Positions 23,966 through 34,834 are shown, counted from the first letter of the stretch. The stretch is DNA of 64,000 nucleotides from Stutzerimonas stutzeri (GCF_024448985.1 NZ_JAMOII010000008.1:1-64000), one strand, 5' to 3'. A program made the numbers and translations. Notes: generated by a model not told the origin, from the sequence alone.

Positions 23966-25024
23966 TCAGGCATCAGAAGCCGCATCCCCACGCGGGGTCA
24001 CGGAAGCCAGGCGTTTTTCCACTTGCTGCAGGCGACGAGCCATATCGTCGAGATGACGAATCCGGGCGGCACTCTTGCGCCATTCCGCGGCTGGCTGCAT
24101 GGCCGTCCCCGACGAATAGCTTCCCGGCTCTGTGATTGACCGAGTGACCATAGTCATACCGGTAATGAAGACGTTATCGCACACTTCGATATGTCCAACG
24201 AGCCCGACACCACCGGCAATCATACAGTTGCGGCCGATCTTGGTGCTTCCGGAAATACCGCTGCAACCGGCCATGGCGGTGTTATCGCCGATCTGGACGT
24301 TGTGCGCGATCATGATCTGGTTATCTAGCTTTACGCCATTCCCGATGATCGTGTCGGAGAGTGCCCCACGATCGATCGTGGTATTAGCACCAATCTCGAC
24401 ATCGTCGCCGATTCGCACGCCGCCGAGCTGAGCGATCTTTTCCCAACTGCCATTCTCGTTGGCGAAACCGAAACCTTCGCCACCGATCACAGCACCCGGC
24501 TGAATCACGACTCGCTCACCGATGCAGACGTCGTGGCAGAGGGTGACACGCGAAGCCAGACGGCCACCGGCGCCCACGCGGGTACGGGCACCGACGAACG
24601 ACTGAGCACCAATCACGACGTCCGGACCGATCCAGGCATCCGCCTCGATCACGGCTTGGGCGCCAATACTAGCGCTGGGGTCGACCTGTGCACTTGGATC
24701 AATGATGGCGCTTGGGTGAATGCCGCTGGCAGCCTTCGGCCGCGTCTCGAACAAGTGCGAGATGCGTGCATAAGCAAGGTAGGGATTGGCAACGAGCAGC
24801 GCAGTGCCGCTGTAACTTTCGGCGTCCTTCGGCGTAAGCAGCACGGCTCCGGCGCGGGTGTTCGTAAGAAACTTGCGGTACTGGGCGTTGGCCAGAAAAC
24901 TCAGCTGTTGCGGGCCGGCGTCCTGTAGCGTGGCCAGCCCCGACACCGGTTGTGCTGCATCGCCACGCAGGCTGGCGCCCAGCTGCTCGGCGAGCTCGCC
25001 GAGCGTATAGACGATCGTATTCAT
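23966..25024 (-). CDS. lpxD: UDP-3-O-(3-hydroxyacyl)glucosamine N-acyltransferase
   Basis: Third step of lipid A synthesis, N-acylating the deacetylated sugar. The 352-residue trimeric enzyme has an N-terminal uridine-binding domain ([20 protein letters not shown]), then about ten hexapeptide repeats with the catalytic HNVQIG and a C-terminal helical extension. The ATG overlaps the skp stop by one base (TAATG). Confidence 0.96.
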   Translation of the reverse strand: MNTIVYTLGELAEQLGASLRGDAAQPVSGLATLQDAGPQQLSFLANAQYRKFLTNTRAGAVLLTPKDAESYSGTALLVANPYLAYARISHLFETRPKAASGIHPSAIIDPSAQVDPSASIGAQAVIEADAWIGPDVVIGAQSFVGARTRVGAGGRLASRVTLCHDVCIGERVVIQPGAVIGGEGFGFANENGSWEKIAQLGGVRIGDDVEIGANTTIDRGALSDTIIGNGVKLDNQIMIAHNVQIGDNTAMAGCSGISGSTKIGRNCMIAGGVGLVGHIEVCDNVFITGMTMVTRSITEPGSYSSGTAMQPAAEWRKSAARIRHLDDMARRLQQVEKRLASVTPRGDAASDA

Positions 25025-25527
25025 TAGCGCAGCTGATTCATGCGCTCGATGACTTGGCGGGTGATGTCGTACTGCGGCTTGACATCAACTACCGCGCCGC
25101 GTTCGAGCACCAGATCGTAGTCACCCTTCTTGATGACCTCTTCCACCGCCTTGTCCAGCTTCGGCTTGAGCTGCTTGAGCATATCGCGATCAGCAGCGGC
25201 CTTGGATTCGTTCAGCTCCTTGGAAAGAAACTGGAAATCACGCGCCTTCTGTTTGAATTCCAGCTCGAGGCGCTCACGTTCCGCCTGCTGCATCTTGTCC
25301 CCATCCTTGCCTAGACGGTCCTGGATGCGCTTGGCATCGCTTTCCAAGCCTTTGAGCTTGTCCAACTGCGGACCGAACTTCTTTTCCGCATCGACGGAAT
25401 AACGCTTGGCAGCATCCGATTCGAGCAGCGCCATCTGGTAGTTCATTACTGCAATCTTCATGTCAGCGAATGCAGGGGTCGCCGCTAGAGCAGCAGCCAC
25501 AAGGAGCAATTGAGTCAACTTACGCAC
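25024..25527 (-). CDS. skp: periplasmic chaperone Skp (OmpH)
   Basis: Trimeric periplasmic holdase that carries unfolded outer-membrane proteins to BamA. The 167-residue product starts at a GTG (25527), giving a clean signal peptide [20 protein letters not shown] followed by [10 protein letters not shown] and a long charged coiled-coil arm, then the conserved end [15 protein letters not shown]. The apparent ATG at 25620 would add 31 unrelated residues that overlap bamA's end, so the GTG is preferred; GAGTGG upstream is a plausible ribosome site. Sits between bamA and lpxD. Confidence 0.94.
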   Translation of the reverse strand: MRKLTQLLLVAAALAATPAFADMKIAVMNYQMALLESDAAKRYSVDAEKKFGPQLDKLKGLESDAKRIQDRLGKDGDKMQQAERERLELEFKQKARDFQFLSKELNESKAAADRDMLKQLKPKLDKAVEEVIKKGDYDLVLERGAVVDVKPQYDITRQVIERMNQLR

Positions 25528-25573
25528 GGTATATACCACTCTAAGAAATACACTGGAGCAACGCTCCGGATGA

Positions 25574-27940
25574 TTAAAAGGTTTGGCCCAGCGAGAACTG
25601 GAAAACCTGAGTATCTGCATCGTCGGGCTTCACGACTGGCATCGCCAAGCTGAAACTCAAGGGTCCCATGGCGGTGATCCAAGTCAGACCCACACCGACC
25701 GAACTGGCCATGTCGCCGAAATCGATATCGCTGCACTTGGTCGATCCCGACGGACAGTTGGTGTCGTAGACGTTACCGATATCCCAGAACACAGAGGTAC
25801 GCAGCGAGCGCTGATCCTTGACGAAGGGCATTGGGAAAAGCACTTCCATTCCACCTTGGATCAGCACGTTACCACCAAAGGGCAGCTCATCTTGGTCAGG
25901 ATCTCTAATGGTTCCAGGTTTTCCGCCGGGATTACCCTCCCCTCGGCTCGGCGTACTGCGTGGCCCAAGACTACTGTCCTCGAAGCCCCGCACCGAGCTG
26001 AATCCGCCGGCATAGTAGTGCTCGTAGAACGGCAAGCGCGATGTCGAGCCGTAAGCATCGCCATACCCTAGCTGAGTATGCAGACGCATGGTGTAGCTCT
26101 CGCTCAACGGCACGAAAAGCTGACCGTTATAGTCGATCTTGTAGAAGGACAGGTCACTGCCTGGAATGGTGGTTTCCAGCGAGAGACTTTGCGAGTGACC
26201 GCGCGTCGCCAGTACACCGCGGTTCAGTGTGGATTCGGACCAGCCAACGGACGCCTTGAAGTTGAGGTAGCTGTCACCCTCCTCCTCCATGAAATCGAAA
26301 ATCTCGTCGACGGTGTAGCGACCAGTGTCGATGGTGTCCTGCTGCGCGGACAGACCAAACGACAACCGCGACGTCTCGCTGATCGGATAACCGATATTGA
26401 CCCCGCCGCCCAGGCTGTCGACCGAGTAGCTGGACACGTCATAGTCCAGCTCGTCGTAGTCAGTGGTCCGGTAGAAGGCGTTATAGCCAAGACTGACACC
26501 GTCTTCGGTCCAGTAGGGATCGACGAAGCCGAAGTTGTAACGCGACTGGTATTCGCTGCGGGTCAAACCGATGCTGACCCGGTTACCGGTCCCCAGAAAG
26601 TTGTTCTGGCTGATCGAACCACCCAGGATCAGACCAGCATTCTGAGCGAAGCCAATGCTCGCCATGATCGAACCGGAAGGCTGCTCTTCGACGCTGTAAT
26701 TCACATCGATCTGGTCATCGGTGCCAGGCACCTGCGGGGTTTCGACGTTAACTTCCTTGAAGAATCCCAAGCGCTCCAGACGGGTCTTGGACTGATCGAT
26801 CAGGTAGGTCGAGGCCCAGCCGCCTTCCATCTGGCGCATTTCGCGACGCAGTACTTCGTCTTCAGTCTTGGTGTTGCCACGGAAATTGATGCGATTGACG
26901 TAAGCCCGCTTGCCTGGATCGACGACGAAAGTAATCGATACGGTGTTGTCTTCATCATTGGCTTGCGGCACGCCGTTGACGTTGGCGAAGGTATAGCCTT
27001 CATTACCCAGTCGTCGCGTGATCAGTTCGGAGGTGGTGGTCATCACCTTTCGCGAGAAAACCTGGCCTTCTTTCGCCAGCAGCAGAGACTGCAATTCTTC
27101 CTGCGGAACCTTGAGATCACCACTCAGTTTTACGTCGCTGACCGTGTAGCGATCGCCTTCGGCGATATTCACGGTGACGTAAACGTCTTTCTTGTCAGGC
27201 GTGATGGATACCTGGGTGGAGGTGATATCCATGTTGATATAGCCACGATCCAGGTAGTAGGAACGCAGGCGTTCGAGGTCACCGGAGAGCTTTTCCCGAG
27301 CATATTTGTCGTCGTTACGGAAGAACGACAACCAATTGCTGGTCTTCAGCTCGAACAGATCGGTTAGGTCTTCATCGGGGAAGACCGAATTGCCAACGAC
27401 GTTGATGTGCTTGATCGAAGCGACCGAGCCTTCGTTGATGTTGATCTTCAGCGCGACGCGATTACGCGGCTGCGGGACGACCTCGGTCTCGATGGTGGCC
27501 GAGTAACGGCCCTGTGCAACGTATTGGCGTTGCAACTCGTTGCGTACGCCTTCGAGCGTCGCGCGCTGAAATATCTCACCCTCGGCGAGGCCCGACTGCT
27601 GCAAACCGGAAAGCAGATCTTCGGTTTTGATGGCCTTGTTGCCGTCGATTTCGATACCGGAAATCGATGGTCGCTCGACCACATTGATTACCAGCACATC
27701 GCCTTCGCGACCAAGCTGGATATCCTCGAAGAAGCCGGTACGGAACAGCGCGCGGGTTGCATCTACCAGACGACTGTCATCGGCAGCCTGACCGACGTTC
27801 AACGGCAACGCACCAAAGACACTGCCTGCGGAGACGCGTTGCAGGCCATTGACACGTATATCGGAGATGGTGAAGGACTCGGCGTGAACTTCGGCAATCA
27901 TCAGTGCGGAAATAACCGCAGGCAGCAGCAGACGTTTCAT
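25574..27940 (-). CDS. bamA: outer membrane protein assembly factor BamA
   Basis: Essential outer-membrane insertase. From ATG 27940 the precursor is 788 residues: signal peptide MKRLLLPAVISALMIAEVHA, five POTRA domains over roughly residues 22-420, and a C-terminal 16-strand barrel ending in the phenylalanine of SLGQTF. An AAAGGA ribosome site supports this start; the reading from 28009 runs into the preceding gene. It follows rseP, linking envelope stress proteolysis and barrel assembly. Confidence 0.97.
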   Translation of the reverse strand: MKRLLLPAVISALMIAEVHAESFTISDIRVNGLQRVSAGSVFGALPLNVGQAADDSRLVDATRALFRTGFFEDIQLGREGDVLVINVVERPSISGIEIDGNKAIKTEDLLSGLQQSGLAEGEIFQRATLEGVRNELQRQYVAQGRYSATIETEVVPQPRNRVALKININEGSVASIKHINVVGNSVFPDEDLTDLFELKTSNWLSFFRNDDKYAREKLSGDLERLRSYYLDRGYINMDITSTQVSITPDKKDVYVTVNIAEGDRYTVSDVKLSGDLKVPQEELQSLLLAKEGQVFSRKVMTTTSELITRRLGNEGYTFANVNGVPQANDEDNTVSITFVVDPGKRAYVNRINFRGNTKTEDEVLRREMRQMEGGWASTYLIDQSKTRLERLGFFKEVNVETPQVPGTDDQIDVNYSVEEQPSGSIMASIGFAQNAGLILGGSISQNNFLGTGNRVSIGLTRSEYQSRYNFGFVDPYWTEDGVSLGYNAFYRTTDYDELDYDVSSYSVDSLGGGVNIGYPISETSRLSFGLSAQQDTIDTGRYTVDEIFDFMEEEGDSYLNFKASVGWSESTLNRGVLATRGHSQSLSLETTIPGSDLSFYKIDYNGQLFVPLSESYTMRLHTQLGYGDAYGSTSRLPFYEHYYAGGFSSVRGFEDSSLGPRSTPSRGEGNPGGKPGTIRDPDQDELPFGGNVLIQGGMEVLFPMPFVKDQRSLRTSVFWDIGNVYDTNCPSGSTKCSDIDFGDMASSVGVGLTWITAMGPLSFSLAMPVVKPDDADTQVFQFSLGQTF

Positions 27941-28009
27941 GAAGTCCTTTCTTTTCAAACCTGATAATTGAACCTGCGCTTTGCGCGGCGACATCAAGGT
28001 ATATGGCAA

Positions 28010-29362
28010 TTAAAGGCGGCCAAGGTCGTTGACCAGCGCAAGCAGCATCACCCCAACAACCAGGCTGATACCGATCTGTACTCCCCAGCCCTGGACCCTG
28101 TCCGACAAGGGACGTCCACGGACCCACTCAACCAGATAGAAGAGCAAATGCCCACCATCCAGGACCGGGATAGGCAATAGATTGAGTACCCCAAGGCTAA
28201 TACTCAGGTAGGCGAGGAAGTTCAGAAAGTCGCCCACGCCCGACTGTGCAGAAGCGCCCGCCACTTTAGCAATGGTTATCGGGCCGCTCAAGTTTTTTAC
28301 CGAGAGCTCCCCGAAGAGCATTTTTTTCAAAGAATCGAGCGTCAGAACGCTCATTGTCCAGGTCCGACGGAGCCCTTCGACTACCGCTTCGAGCGGCCCG
28401 TAACTGACGTTTCGCAGCATTTCCGCCGGCCACTCACCGGCTGCGACTCCAGCACCAAGATACCCACGACGGCTACCGTCTTCACCCCGCTCGGCTAACG
28501 TTAGAGGCAGCTCCAACCGCTGCCCATCGCGTTCGATTTCGAGTTGAACGGCCTGACCGTACAGCGGCGTGACACGATCGATCACGTCCTGCCATTCGTT
28601 AAGCGCCTCGCCATCGAGGCTGAGCAGCCGATCGCCGAGACGCACGCCGGCCGCCTGAGCAGGCCCTTGTGGATCGAGTTGAGCGACTACCGGGGCGATT
28701 TCCGGACGCCAGGGGCGTATACCCAGCGAACCGATCGGGTCCGGTTCCTCGGCGCCTTTCAGCCAATCATTCAACTCCAACTGCAGTCGCTGCGACTGAC
28801 TGCTATCACTATCGCACACCAGCAATTCGAGCGAGCCGCTTTCGCCCAGCCGCCTGATCAGTTGAAGATTCACCTCTGACCAGCCCGAGGTAGATTTGCC
28901 GTTGACCTCTACGATTTCATGCCCGGCCATCAGCCCGGCGCGCTCGGCGAGGCTGCCCGCTTCGACAGCACCAACTACCGGTCGAATCTGCTCGGCCCCA
29001 AGCATTGCCAGCGCCCAGAAAAACACCAGCGCAAGGAGGAAGTTCGCCAAGGGCCCAGCCGAGACGATGGCGAAGCGTTGTTTCACTGACTTGCGGTTGA
29101 ACGTCTGATCCAGCAAGGCCGGTGGGACATCACCTTCGCGTTCATCGAGCATCTTCACATAGCCGCCGAGCGGAATCGCCGCTATGACGAACTCGGTGCC
29201 TTGACGATCATGCCAACGCACCAGTGGACGACCGAAGCCTACCGAAAAACGCAGAACTTTGACGCCGCAACGACGCGCGACCCAGAAATGTCCGTACTCG
29301 TGAAAGGTTACCAGCACTCCCAGCGCCACTAGGGTGCCGATGATCATGTACAGCGCGCCCAT
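28010..29362 (-). CDS. rseP: site-2 intramembrane zinc metalloprotease RseP
   Basis: Inner-membrane protease that completes cleavage of anti-sigma factors (RseA/MucA), releasing the envelope stress sigma factor; called MucP in P. aeruginosa. The 450-residue protein has the zinc motif HEYGH at residues 21-25 within the first membrane helix, two PDZ domains in the periplasmic part, and the second catalytic motif NLLPIPVLDGGH near residue 394. It lies between dxr and bamA, a conserved arrangement. Confidence 0.96.
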   Translation of the reverse strand: MGALYMIIGTLVALGVLVTFHEYGHFWVARRCGVKVLRFSVGFGRPLVRWHDRQGTEFVIAAIPLGGYVKMLDEREGDVPPALLDQTFNRKSVKQRFAIVSAGPLANFLLALVFFWALAMLGAEQIRPVVGAVEAGSLAERAGLMAGHEIVEVNGKSTSGWSEVNLQLIRRLGESGSLELLVCDSDSSQSQRLQLELNDWLKGAEEPDPIGSLGIRPWRPEIAPVVAQLDPQGPAQAAGVRLGDRLLSLDGEALNEWQDVIDRVTPLYGQAVQLEIERDGQRLELPLTLAERGEDGSRRGYLGAGVAAGEWPAEMLRNVSYGPLEAVVEGLRRTWTMSVLTLDSLKKMLFGELSVKNLSGPITIAKVAGASAQSGVGDFLNFLAYLSISLGVLNLLPIPVLDGGHLLFYLVEWVRGRPLSDRVQGWGVQIGISLVVGVMLLALVNDLGRL

Positions 29363-29442
29363 ATTTTCCTCTGCCTCGAAAGGCCTGATTAGAAGCCACC
29401 GACTCCGGTGAAATCAATTCCGCGCATCGCCACTGCCGGCCA

Positions 29443-30633
29443 CTACCGATCGCGATTATGCAACCAGCGCGACGCCAACGTGCGAGCCTGGGCGTCGGCA
29501 GCAAGCACATCTGCCAAGCAACGAGCCGGAACCGATGCTTCCTGGTCGAGTACGGCCTCGATGATACTCGCGATTTCAGTGAAGCGAATGCGACCGTCGA
29601 GGAACGCATCCACCGCCACCTCGTTCGCGGCATTGAGCATAGCCGGCGCCGTCCCACCGTCCTGAGCGGCCTGCCGAGCAATGCGAAGGCATGGGAACCG
29701 CTGCAAGTCTGGAGCTTCGAAGTTAAGACTTCCTGTCTGCAACAGGTCCAGCGCCGAAACTCCTGATTCGATTCGCTCCGGCCAGGCCAGCGCGTGCGCT
29801 ATTGGAGTGCGCATGTCGGGATTACCGAGCTGCGCCAGCACAGAGCCATCGATATAGTCGACCATGGAATGGATGACGCTTTGCGGGTGAATGACCACCT
29901 CGACTTGTTCAGGGCGCGCATCGAACAGCCAGCACGCCTCGATGAGCTCGAGTCCCTTGTTCATCATGCTCGCCGAGTCCACGGAGATCTTGCGCCCCAT
30001 GGACCAGTTCGGATGCGCACATGCCTGCTCGGCGGTTACGTCTGAAAGCTGTTCCAGCGGTAGCTGGCGGAACGGTCCTCCGGACGCGGTTAGCAGTATC
30101 CGCCGCACCCCGACGCTGCTGAGCCCTTGCGCATAGTTGCCCGGCAGGCATTGGAAGATAGCGTTATGTTCGCTGTCGATTGGCAGCAGTACGGCCTCGC
30201 TGTCCCGAAGCGCCTGCATGAACAGCGCGCCGGACATTACCAGCGCCTCCTTATTCGCCAACAGCACGCGTTTGCTGGCCTGCACGGCTGCGAGCGTGGG
30301 ACGCAAGCCAGCCGCACCGACAATAGCGGCCATCACCACATCAACCTCGGGATGCGCCGCAACCTCACTCAGCCCTCCCTCTCCGACCAGCACGCGAGTC
30401 TTTACAGCATCGCTGTCGAGCTGACTCTGCAGCTCGCGCCCCTTGTCGCTGTCAGCCACCACGGCATAACGTGGACGATGCATGCGGCAGAGCTCGCGCA
30501 GTTCAGCGACACGGCTGAAGGCAGTCAATGCGAACGTCTGGTAGCGTTCTGGATGACGAGAGATAACGTCCAGCGTGCTCAGGCCGATCGAACCGGTCGC
30601 CCCCAACACCGTTACCTGTAAGGGTCGATTCAC
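29443..30633 (-). CDS. dxr: 1-deoxy-D-xylulose 5-phosphate reductoisomerase
   Basis: Second, committed step of the MEP pathway, converting DXP to MEP with NADPH (also named ispC). The 396-residue product has the NADPH motif [16 protein letters not shown] at the N terminus, the catalytic loop region [10 protein letters not shown] and [12 protein letters not shown]. The start is a GTG at 30633 that overlaps the cdsA stop as GTGA; the earlier in-frame ATG at 30657 would extend into cdsA with non-homologous residues. Confidence 0.95.
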   Translation of the reverse strand: MNRPLQVTVLGATGSIGLSTLDVISRHPERYQTFALTAFSRVAELRELCRMHRPRYAVVADSDKGRELQSQLDSDAVKTRVLVGEGGLSEVAAHPEVDVVMAAIVGAAGLRPTLAAVQASKRVLLANKEALVMSGALFMQALRDSEAVLLPIDSEHNAIFQCLPGNYAQGLSSVGVRRILLTASGGPFRQLPLEQLSDVTAEQACAHPNWSMGRKISVDSASMMNKGLELIEACWLFDARPEQVEVVIHPQSVIHSMVDYIDGSVLAQLGNPDMRTPIAHALAWPERIESGVSALDLLQTGSLNFEAPDLQRFPCLRIARQAAQDGGTAPAMLNAANEVAVDAFLDGRIRFTEIASIIEAVLDQEASVPARCLADVLAADAQARTLASRWLHNRDR

Positions 30634-31445
30634 CAAGCACCCCAGCCAGCAAGCCACAACAAAACGGTAAACACCGGTACCGCCGCGGTCAGACTGTCGA
30701 TGCGATCCATCACACCACCATGTCCGGGCAAAAGCTGGCTGCTATCTTTGATGCCGGAGCTACGCTTGAACATGCTTTCGGTCAGATCGCCCACAACAGA
30801 GATCACAACCACCAGAGCAGCGCCGAGTAGCGCCAATACCAGCGCCCGCGGCGACCAGCCCTGATACAAGCCGACACCGAGCGTGATCAGCAGACTCGTG
30901 ACCAGCCCGCCAATCAAGCCTTCCCAGCTTTTACCCGGGCTAACCTGAGGCGCCAGCTTGCGACGACCAAAGGTCTTACCTGAAAAATAGGCACCGATGT
31001 CTGCCGCCCAAACCAGCACCATCACCGCTACGATCAGCCAATTTCCTTGCGGCCATTGTTTGAGCACGACGAGCGCCAACCAAGCCGGAAGCAAAATCAA
31101 CAAACCGATCGCGAGGCTGCCAAAGCGCCCTCCCCAGTGGCGTTGACTGCCTGGATATCCGAGCACCAATGCCGTTGCGATCAGCCACCAGACGACGCTG
31201 ATCGAGAGCAACCAAGGAGTCAGTGATGGCAGCTGGTACAGCGCAACGAGCAACAGGGCAACGACCAGCGCATAGCCGATTCTCGCGAACTGACCGGAAA
31301 AACCCGCCAGACGCGCCCATTCCCAGCCACCCAATACCACCACCACACCAATAAACAGCGCGAATGCGAGACCGTCGAGGAGAAAGAAGCCGATCAGTGC
31401 GATCGGCAGCAGGATGGCGGCGGTGATGATGCGTTGTTTCAACAT
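30630..31445 (-). CDS. cdsA: phosphatidate cytidylyltransferase
   Basis: Makes CDP-diacylglycerol from phosphatidic acid and CTP, the branch point of phospholipid synthesis. The 271-residue protein is very hydrophobic with about eight membrane helices, and has the CDP-DAG synthase signature near the C terminus: [19 protein letters not shown] followed by DRID. It overlaps uppS by seven bases and dxr by four, so it is tightly coupled in the run. Confidence 0.96.
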   Translation of the reverse strand: MLKQRIITAAILLPIALIGFFLLDGLAFALFIGVVVVLGGWEWARLAGFSGQFARIGYALVVALLLVALYQLPSLTPWLLSISVVWWLIATALVLGYPGSQRHWGGRFGSLAIGLLILLPAWLALVVLKQWPQGNWLIVAVMVLVWAADIGAYFSGKTFGRRKLAPQVSPGKSWEGLIGGLVTSLLITLGVGLYQGWSPRALVLALLGAALVVVISVVGDLTESMFKRSSGIKDSSQLLPGHGGVMDRIDSLTAAVPVFTVLLWLAGWGAW

Positions 31446-32200
31446 TCTGCACGGACCTCTGTCTCGACTTGATCGCCGGTCTTACCGAAACGCCGTTGCC
31501 GCTTGGCGAAATCGGCCAGAGCGGCGCGCATTGCATCGTGTTTGAAATCCGGCCAGAACAGGTCGGAGAAATACAGCTCAGCGTATGCCAGCTGCCACAG
31601 TAGAAAATTACTGATGCGCCGCTCGCCGCCGGTGCGAATGCATAGATCCGGCAGCGGCATATCGCTGGTAGCGAGATAGCTCTGGAAAAGCGCCGGTGTA
31701 ACCGACTCAGGATCTAGACGACCACTCTGTGCTTCACGAGCCATCCGCTGGGCCGCCTGCAGGATGTCCCACTGACCGCCATAATTCGCTGCGACCTGAA
31801 GAACGAAACGGCCAGCACCAGCTGTTATCTCTTCGGCCTCGAGCATTGCGGTCTGCAGCTCGGGATGAAAGCGCGAGCGATCACCGATGATTCGCAGGCT
31901 GATGCCGTTCTCATTGAGCTTGCGCGCCTCTCGGCGCAGCGCGGTCAGAAACAGCTCCATCAACGCGCCAACCTCATCAGCCGGCCTTTGCCAGTTCTCG
32001 CTGGAGAAAGCGAATAGCGTCAGCACTTCGACACCCGCCTCGGCACAAACCTCGATGACGGCTCGCACCGCATCGACACCCGCTTTGTGGCCGGCCACGC
32101 CCGGCAAGAGACGGCGCTTGGCCCAGCGATTGTTGCCATCCATGATGACTGCGACGTGACGGGGCACATGCCGCCCGGCAATCTGCCTGACCTTTTCCAT
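31439..32200 (-). CDS. uppS: (2E,6E)-farnesyl-diphosphate-specific undecaprenyl diphosphate synthase
   Basis: Cis-prenyltransferase adding eight isopentenyl units to farnesyl diphosphate to make the C55 lipid carrier for peptidoglycan and O-antigen. The 253-residue protein has HVAVIMDGNNRWAKRRLLPG with the catalytic aspartate near residue 21, the SSENW segment, and RTGGERRISNFLLWQ. Its substrate pathway genes (dxr, ispD, ispF) lie in the same window. Confidence 0.96.
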   Translation of the reverse strand: MEKVRQIAGRHVPRHVAVIMDGNNRWAKRRLLPGVAGHKAGVDAVRAVIEVCAEAGVEVLTLFAFSSENWQRPADEVGALMELFLTALRREARKLNENGISLRIIGDRSRFHPELQTAMLEAEEITAGAGRFVLQVAANYGGQWDILQAAQRMAREAQSGRLDPESVTPALFQSYLATSDMPLPDLCIRTGGERRISNFLLWQLAYAELYFSDLFWPDFKHDAMRAALADFAKRQRRFGKTGDQVETEVRAEC

Positions 32201-32348
32201 GAAACGACTCTACCTGCGCTCAATCACGTTGCGAACAATGGGTGGAACTGACGAAGGCAATTCCCGGGGCACATCCCCTCGCGCTTGGGATCCTGGACGG
32301 ATCGCGCGCTCCGACGCGAGCAATACGGACGAAGTCCTGTACCGCCCA

Positions 32349-32906
32349 TCAAACGGCCATCAGGTCGCTTTCCTTGCCCTCAAGCGCCTTGTCGATTTCC
32401 GCAACATACTTGTCGGTCAGCTTTTGAATGTCGTCCTGAGCCCGCCGATCTTCGTCTTCGCTGATTTCCTTTTCTTTCAGCAAATCCTTGAATTGAGCGA
32501 TGGCATCGCGGCGAATATTACGCACCGCAACACGAGCGTTCTCGGCTTCGGCACGCGCCTGCTTGGTATAACCCTTGCGTGTCTCCTCGGTGAGCGCAGG
32601 CATCGGAACACGGATAGTGGTACCGGCAGTTGCAGGATTCAATCCCAGATCAGACGTCATGATGGCCTTCTCGACGGCCTGAATCATGCTCTTGTCGAAA
32701 ACGGTCAGGGCCAGGGTACGGGAATCTTCGGCAACCACGTTTGCAACCTGACGCAACGGGGTATCGCTGCCGTAGTACGACACCATCACGCTATCGAGGA
32801 TGCTCGGGTGAGCACGGCCGGTACGGATCTTGGCGAATGCATGCCCCAGAGATTCCAGGGTCTTCGTCATACGCTCCTGGGCGTCTTGCTTGATCTCGTT
32901 GATCAT
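32349..32906 (-). CDS. frr: ribosome recycling factor
   Basis: Splits post-termination ribosomes together with EF-G. The 185-residue protein has the typical long-helix domain, starting [20 protein letters not shown] with [13 protein letters not shown], and ending [20 protein letters not shown]. Overlaps pyrH by four bases. The 148-base gap to uppS shows no gene. Confidence 0.97.
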   Translation of the reverse strand: MINEIKQDAQERMTKTLESLGHAFAKIRTGRAHPSILDSVMVSYYGSDTPLRQVANVVAEDSRTLALTVFDKSMIQAVEKAIMTSDLGLNPATAGTTIRVPMPALTEETRKGYTKQARAEAENARVAVRNIRRDAIAQFKDLLKEKEISEDEDRRAQDDIQKLTDKYVAEIDKALEGKESDLMAV

Positions 32907-33646
32907 TGGTTCTGTTCCTCGATCAGTGTTCCTTCAGCGCCGCCGAGCACGATATTGAGCAGGGCACCGGGCTTGTTCATGTTGAACACTCGCAGCGGCA
33001 TATTGTGGTCGCGGCATAGGCAAATGGCGGTCAGGTCCATGACGCCCAGCTTGCGGTCGAGCACGTCATCATAAGTCAGTTGTTCGAATTTCTCGGCATT
33101 CGGATCCTTGAAAGGATCAGCGGTGTAAACGCCGTCAACCTTGGTAGCCTTGAGCACCACATCAGCATGGATCTCGATAGCGCGCAGACAGGCGGCCGAA
33201 TCAGTGGTGAAGAAAGGATTGCCGGTGCCGGCCGAGAAGATCACCACTTCGCCGCTTTTGAGATGGCGCATCGCCTTGCGTCGATCGTAATGATCAGTCA
33301 CACCGACCATGGAAATCGACGACATGACCAGAGCGGGAATGTTCGAGCGTTCCAGAGCGTCGCGCATGGCCAGCGAGTTCATCACCGTTGCCAGCATTCC
33401 CATGTGATCGCCGGTTACGCGGTCCATACCGGCTGCCGAAAGGGCGGCGCCACGGAACAGGTTCCCGCCGCCGATAACCAGACCCACCTCTACGCCGATG
33501 CCTACCAGCTGCCCGACCTCCAAGGCCATGCGATCAAGCACCTTGGGATCAATGCCGAAGTCTTCCGAACCCATCAGGGCTTCGCCGCTTAATTTGAGCA
33601 GAATGCGTTTATAGCGAGGATTGCGTGCACTCATCTGCTGAGCCAT
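32903..33646 (-). CDS. pyrH: UMP kinase
   Basis: Hexameric amino-acid-kinase-fold enzyme phosphorylating UMP to UDP. The 247-residue protein has [13 protein letters not shown] near the N terminus, GGGNLFRG and the [19 protein letters not shown] region (read here as [15 protein letters not shown]). Upstream of frr in the conserved rpsB-tsf-pyrH-frr order. The 193-base gap to tsf contains the tsf hairpin and probably a pyrH promoter. Confidence 0.97.
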   Translation of the reverse strand: MAQQMSARNPRYKRILLKLSGEALMGSEDFGIDPKVLDRMALEVGQLVGIGVEVGLVIGGGNLFRGAALSAAGMDRVTGDHMGMLATVMNSLAMRDALERSNIPALVMSSISMVGVTDHYDRRKAMRHLKSGEVVIFSAGTGNPFFTTDSAACLRAIEIHADVVLKATKVDGVYTADPFKDPNAEKFEQLTYDDVLDRKLGVMDLTAICLCRDHNMPLRVFNMNKPGALLNIVLGGAEGTLIEEQNQ

Positions 33647-33786
33647 TGGCGTTGTCTCTCCTGCGGCGTTTGTATGACTAAGCTGGCTCTACTGCCAGAA
33701 AATATCTGCGCTATGACAGCACAGTGACGGGTTGGTGCCAGCGCTGACTATAGCGCGGCAGAAAACATTTCCACCCTCCAGTCTGA

Positions 33787-33822
33787 CGAAGAGGCCGCGC
33801 GCGTGAGCGGGCAGCCTCTTCG
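33787..33822 (-). terminator. hairpin downstream of tsf
   Basis: Nine-base perfect arms CGAAGAGGC and GCCTCTTCG flank an 18-base GC-rich loop, starting 18 bases past the tsf stop. There is no T run on the minus strand, so it may mark the 3' end of the rpsB-tsf message without being a classical terminator. Confidence 0.5.
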
Positions 33823-33839
33823 AGGACAGCAGAAGCGTC

Positions 33840-34709
33840 TTATTGCTTAGTGGCAGCTACCTGAGCCGCAACTTCAGCAGCGAAGTCGACTTCAGCACGC
33901 TCGATGCCTTCACCCACTTCGTAACGGACGAAGGATACGATCTCTGCACCGGCTTTCTTCGCCAGCTCGCCGACCTTGACGTCAGGATCTTTGACAAAGG
34001 CCTGCTCGACCAAGCTGGCTTCAGCAAGGAACTTACTGATGCGACCGGCAACCATCTTCTCGACGATTTCGGCGGGCTTGCCCTTGATCTTATCTTCGTT
34101 CAGCGCCAGGAAAATTTCCTTTTCCTTCGCGACGGCCTCTTCGGAAACCTGCGACGGATCCAGGAACTGGGGGTTGCTGGCCGCGACGTGCATGGCAATT
34201 TCTTTAGCCAACTCGACGTTACCACCCTTCAGGGCTACCAGAACGCCGATGCGATGACCATGCAGATAGGAACCAACCAGATCAGCTTCAACAGTGGTCA
34301 GACGGCGAATATTGACGTTCTCGCCGCACTTGGCAACCAGCGCCTCACGATCAGTTTCCTGAGCGGCAATCAGCGGAGCTGCATCGACCATCTTCTCGGC
34401 GAAGGCCTTCTCGACGCTGTTGCTTACGAAATTCTTAAAGTCGTCCTGCAGAGCCAGGAAGTCGGTCTGCGAGTTAACTTCGATAATTACGGCACGCTTG
34501 TTGTCATCGGCGACTTTGACCGCAATGGAACCTTCAGCGGCGATGTTGCCCGCCTTCTTGGCGGCCTTGATGGCACCAGCGGCACGCATGTCGTCGATGG
34601 CTTTCTCGATGTCGCCGCCGGCAGCGGTGAGTGCCTTTTTGCAATCCATCATGCCTTGGCCAGTGCGCTCGCGCAGTTCTTTAACCAGGGCTGCAGTGAT
34701 CTCTGCCAT
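33840..34709 (-). CDS. tsf: translation elongation factor Ts
   Basis: Guanine nucleotide exchange factor for EF-Tu. The 289-residue protein has the N-terminal UBA-like domain (LVKELRERTGQGMMDCKKAL), the core TDF motif in EVNSQTDFLAL and a C-terminal conserved YEVGEGIE. It follows rpsB after a 125-base spacer holding a terminator-like hairpin, which may lower tsf expression relative to rpsB. EF-Tu is also the reported carrier of Balon-type factors. Confidence 0.97.
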   Translation of the reverse strand: MAEITAALVKELRERTGQGMMDCKKALTAAGGDIEKAIDDMRAAGAIKAAKKAGNIAAEGSIAVKVADDNKRAVIIEVNSQTDFLALQDDFKNFVSNSVEKAFAEKMVDAAPLIAAQETDREALVAKCGENVNIRRLTTVEADLVGSYLHGHRIGVLVALKGGNVELAKEIAMHVAASNPQFLDPSQVSEEAVAKEKEIFLALNEDKIKGKPAEIVEKMVAGRISKFLAEASLVEQAFVKDPDVKVGELAKKAGAEIVSFVRYEVGEGIERAEVDFAAEVAAQVAATKQ

Positions 34710-34775
34710 GTTCGCAAATCCTCTCGATTCGATTTTCGATCATGCCCTATAACTCGGGCGATCAATTCGTGATTG

Positions 34776-34801
34776 GCAAAAAGGGGGCATAGCCCCCTTT
34801 C
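34776..34801 (-). terminator. rho-independent terminator/attenuator between rpsB and tsf
   Basis: AAAGGGGGC and GCCCCCTTT form a perfect nine-base stem over a three-base loop; on the minus strand it ends in CTTTTTGCC. Placed between two genes usually co-transcribed, it is likely a partial terminator that sets the S2 to EF-Ts ratio. Confidence 0.8.
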
Positions 34802-34834
34802 TGTTCAACGGGTATCAGCTATGCGACCGCGCGC

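Noticed and set aside
26078-27367. 429-codon open frame on the plus strand opposite bamA
   Set aside because: Mirror of bamA codon usage; no start signal or family features.
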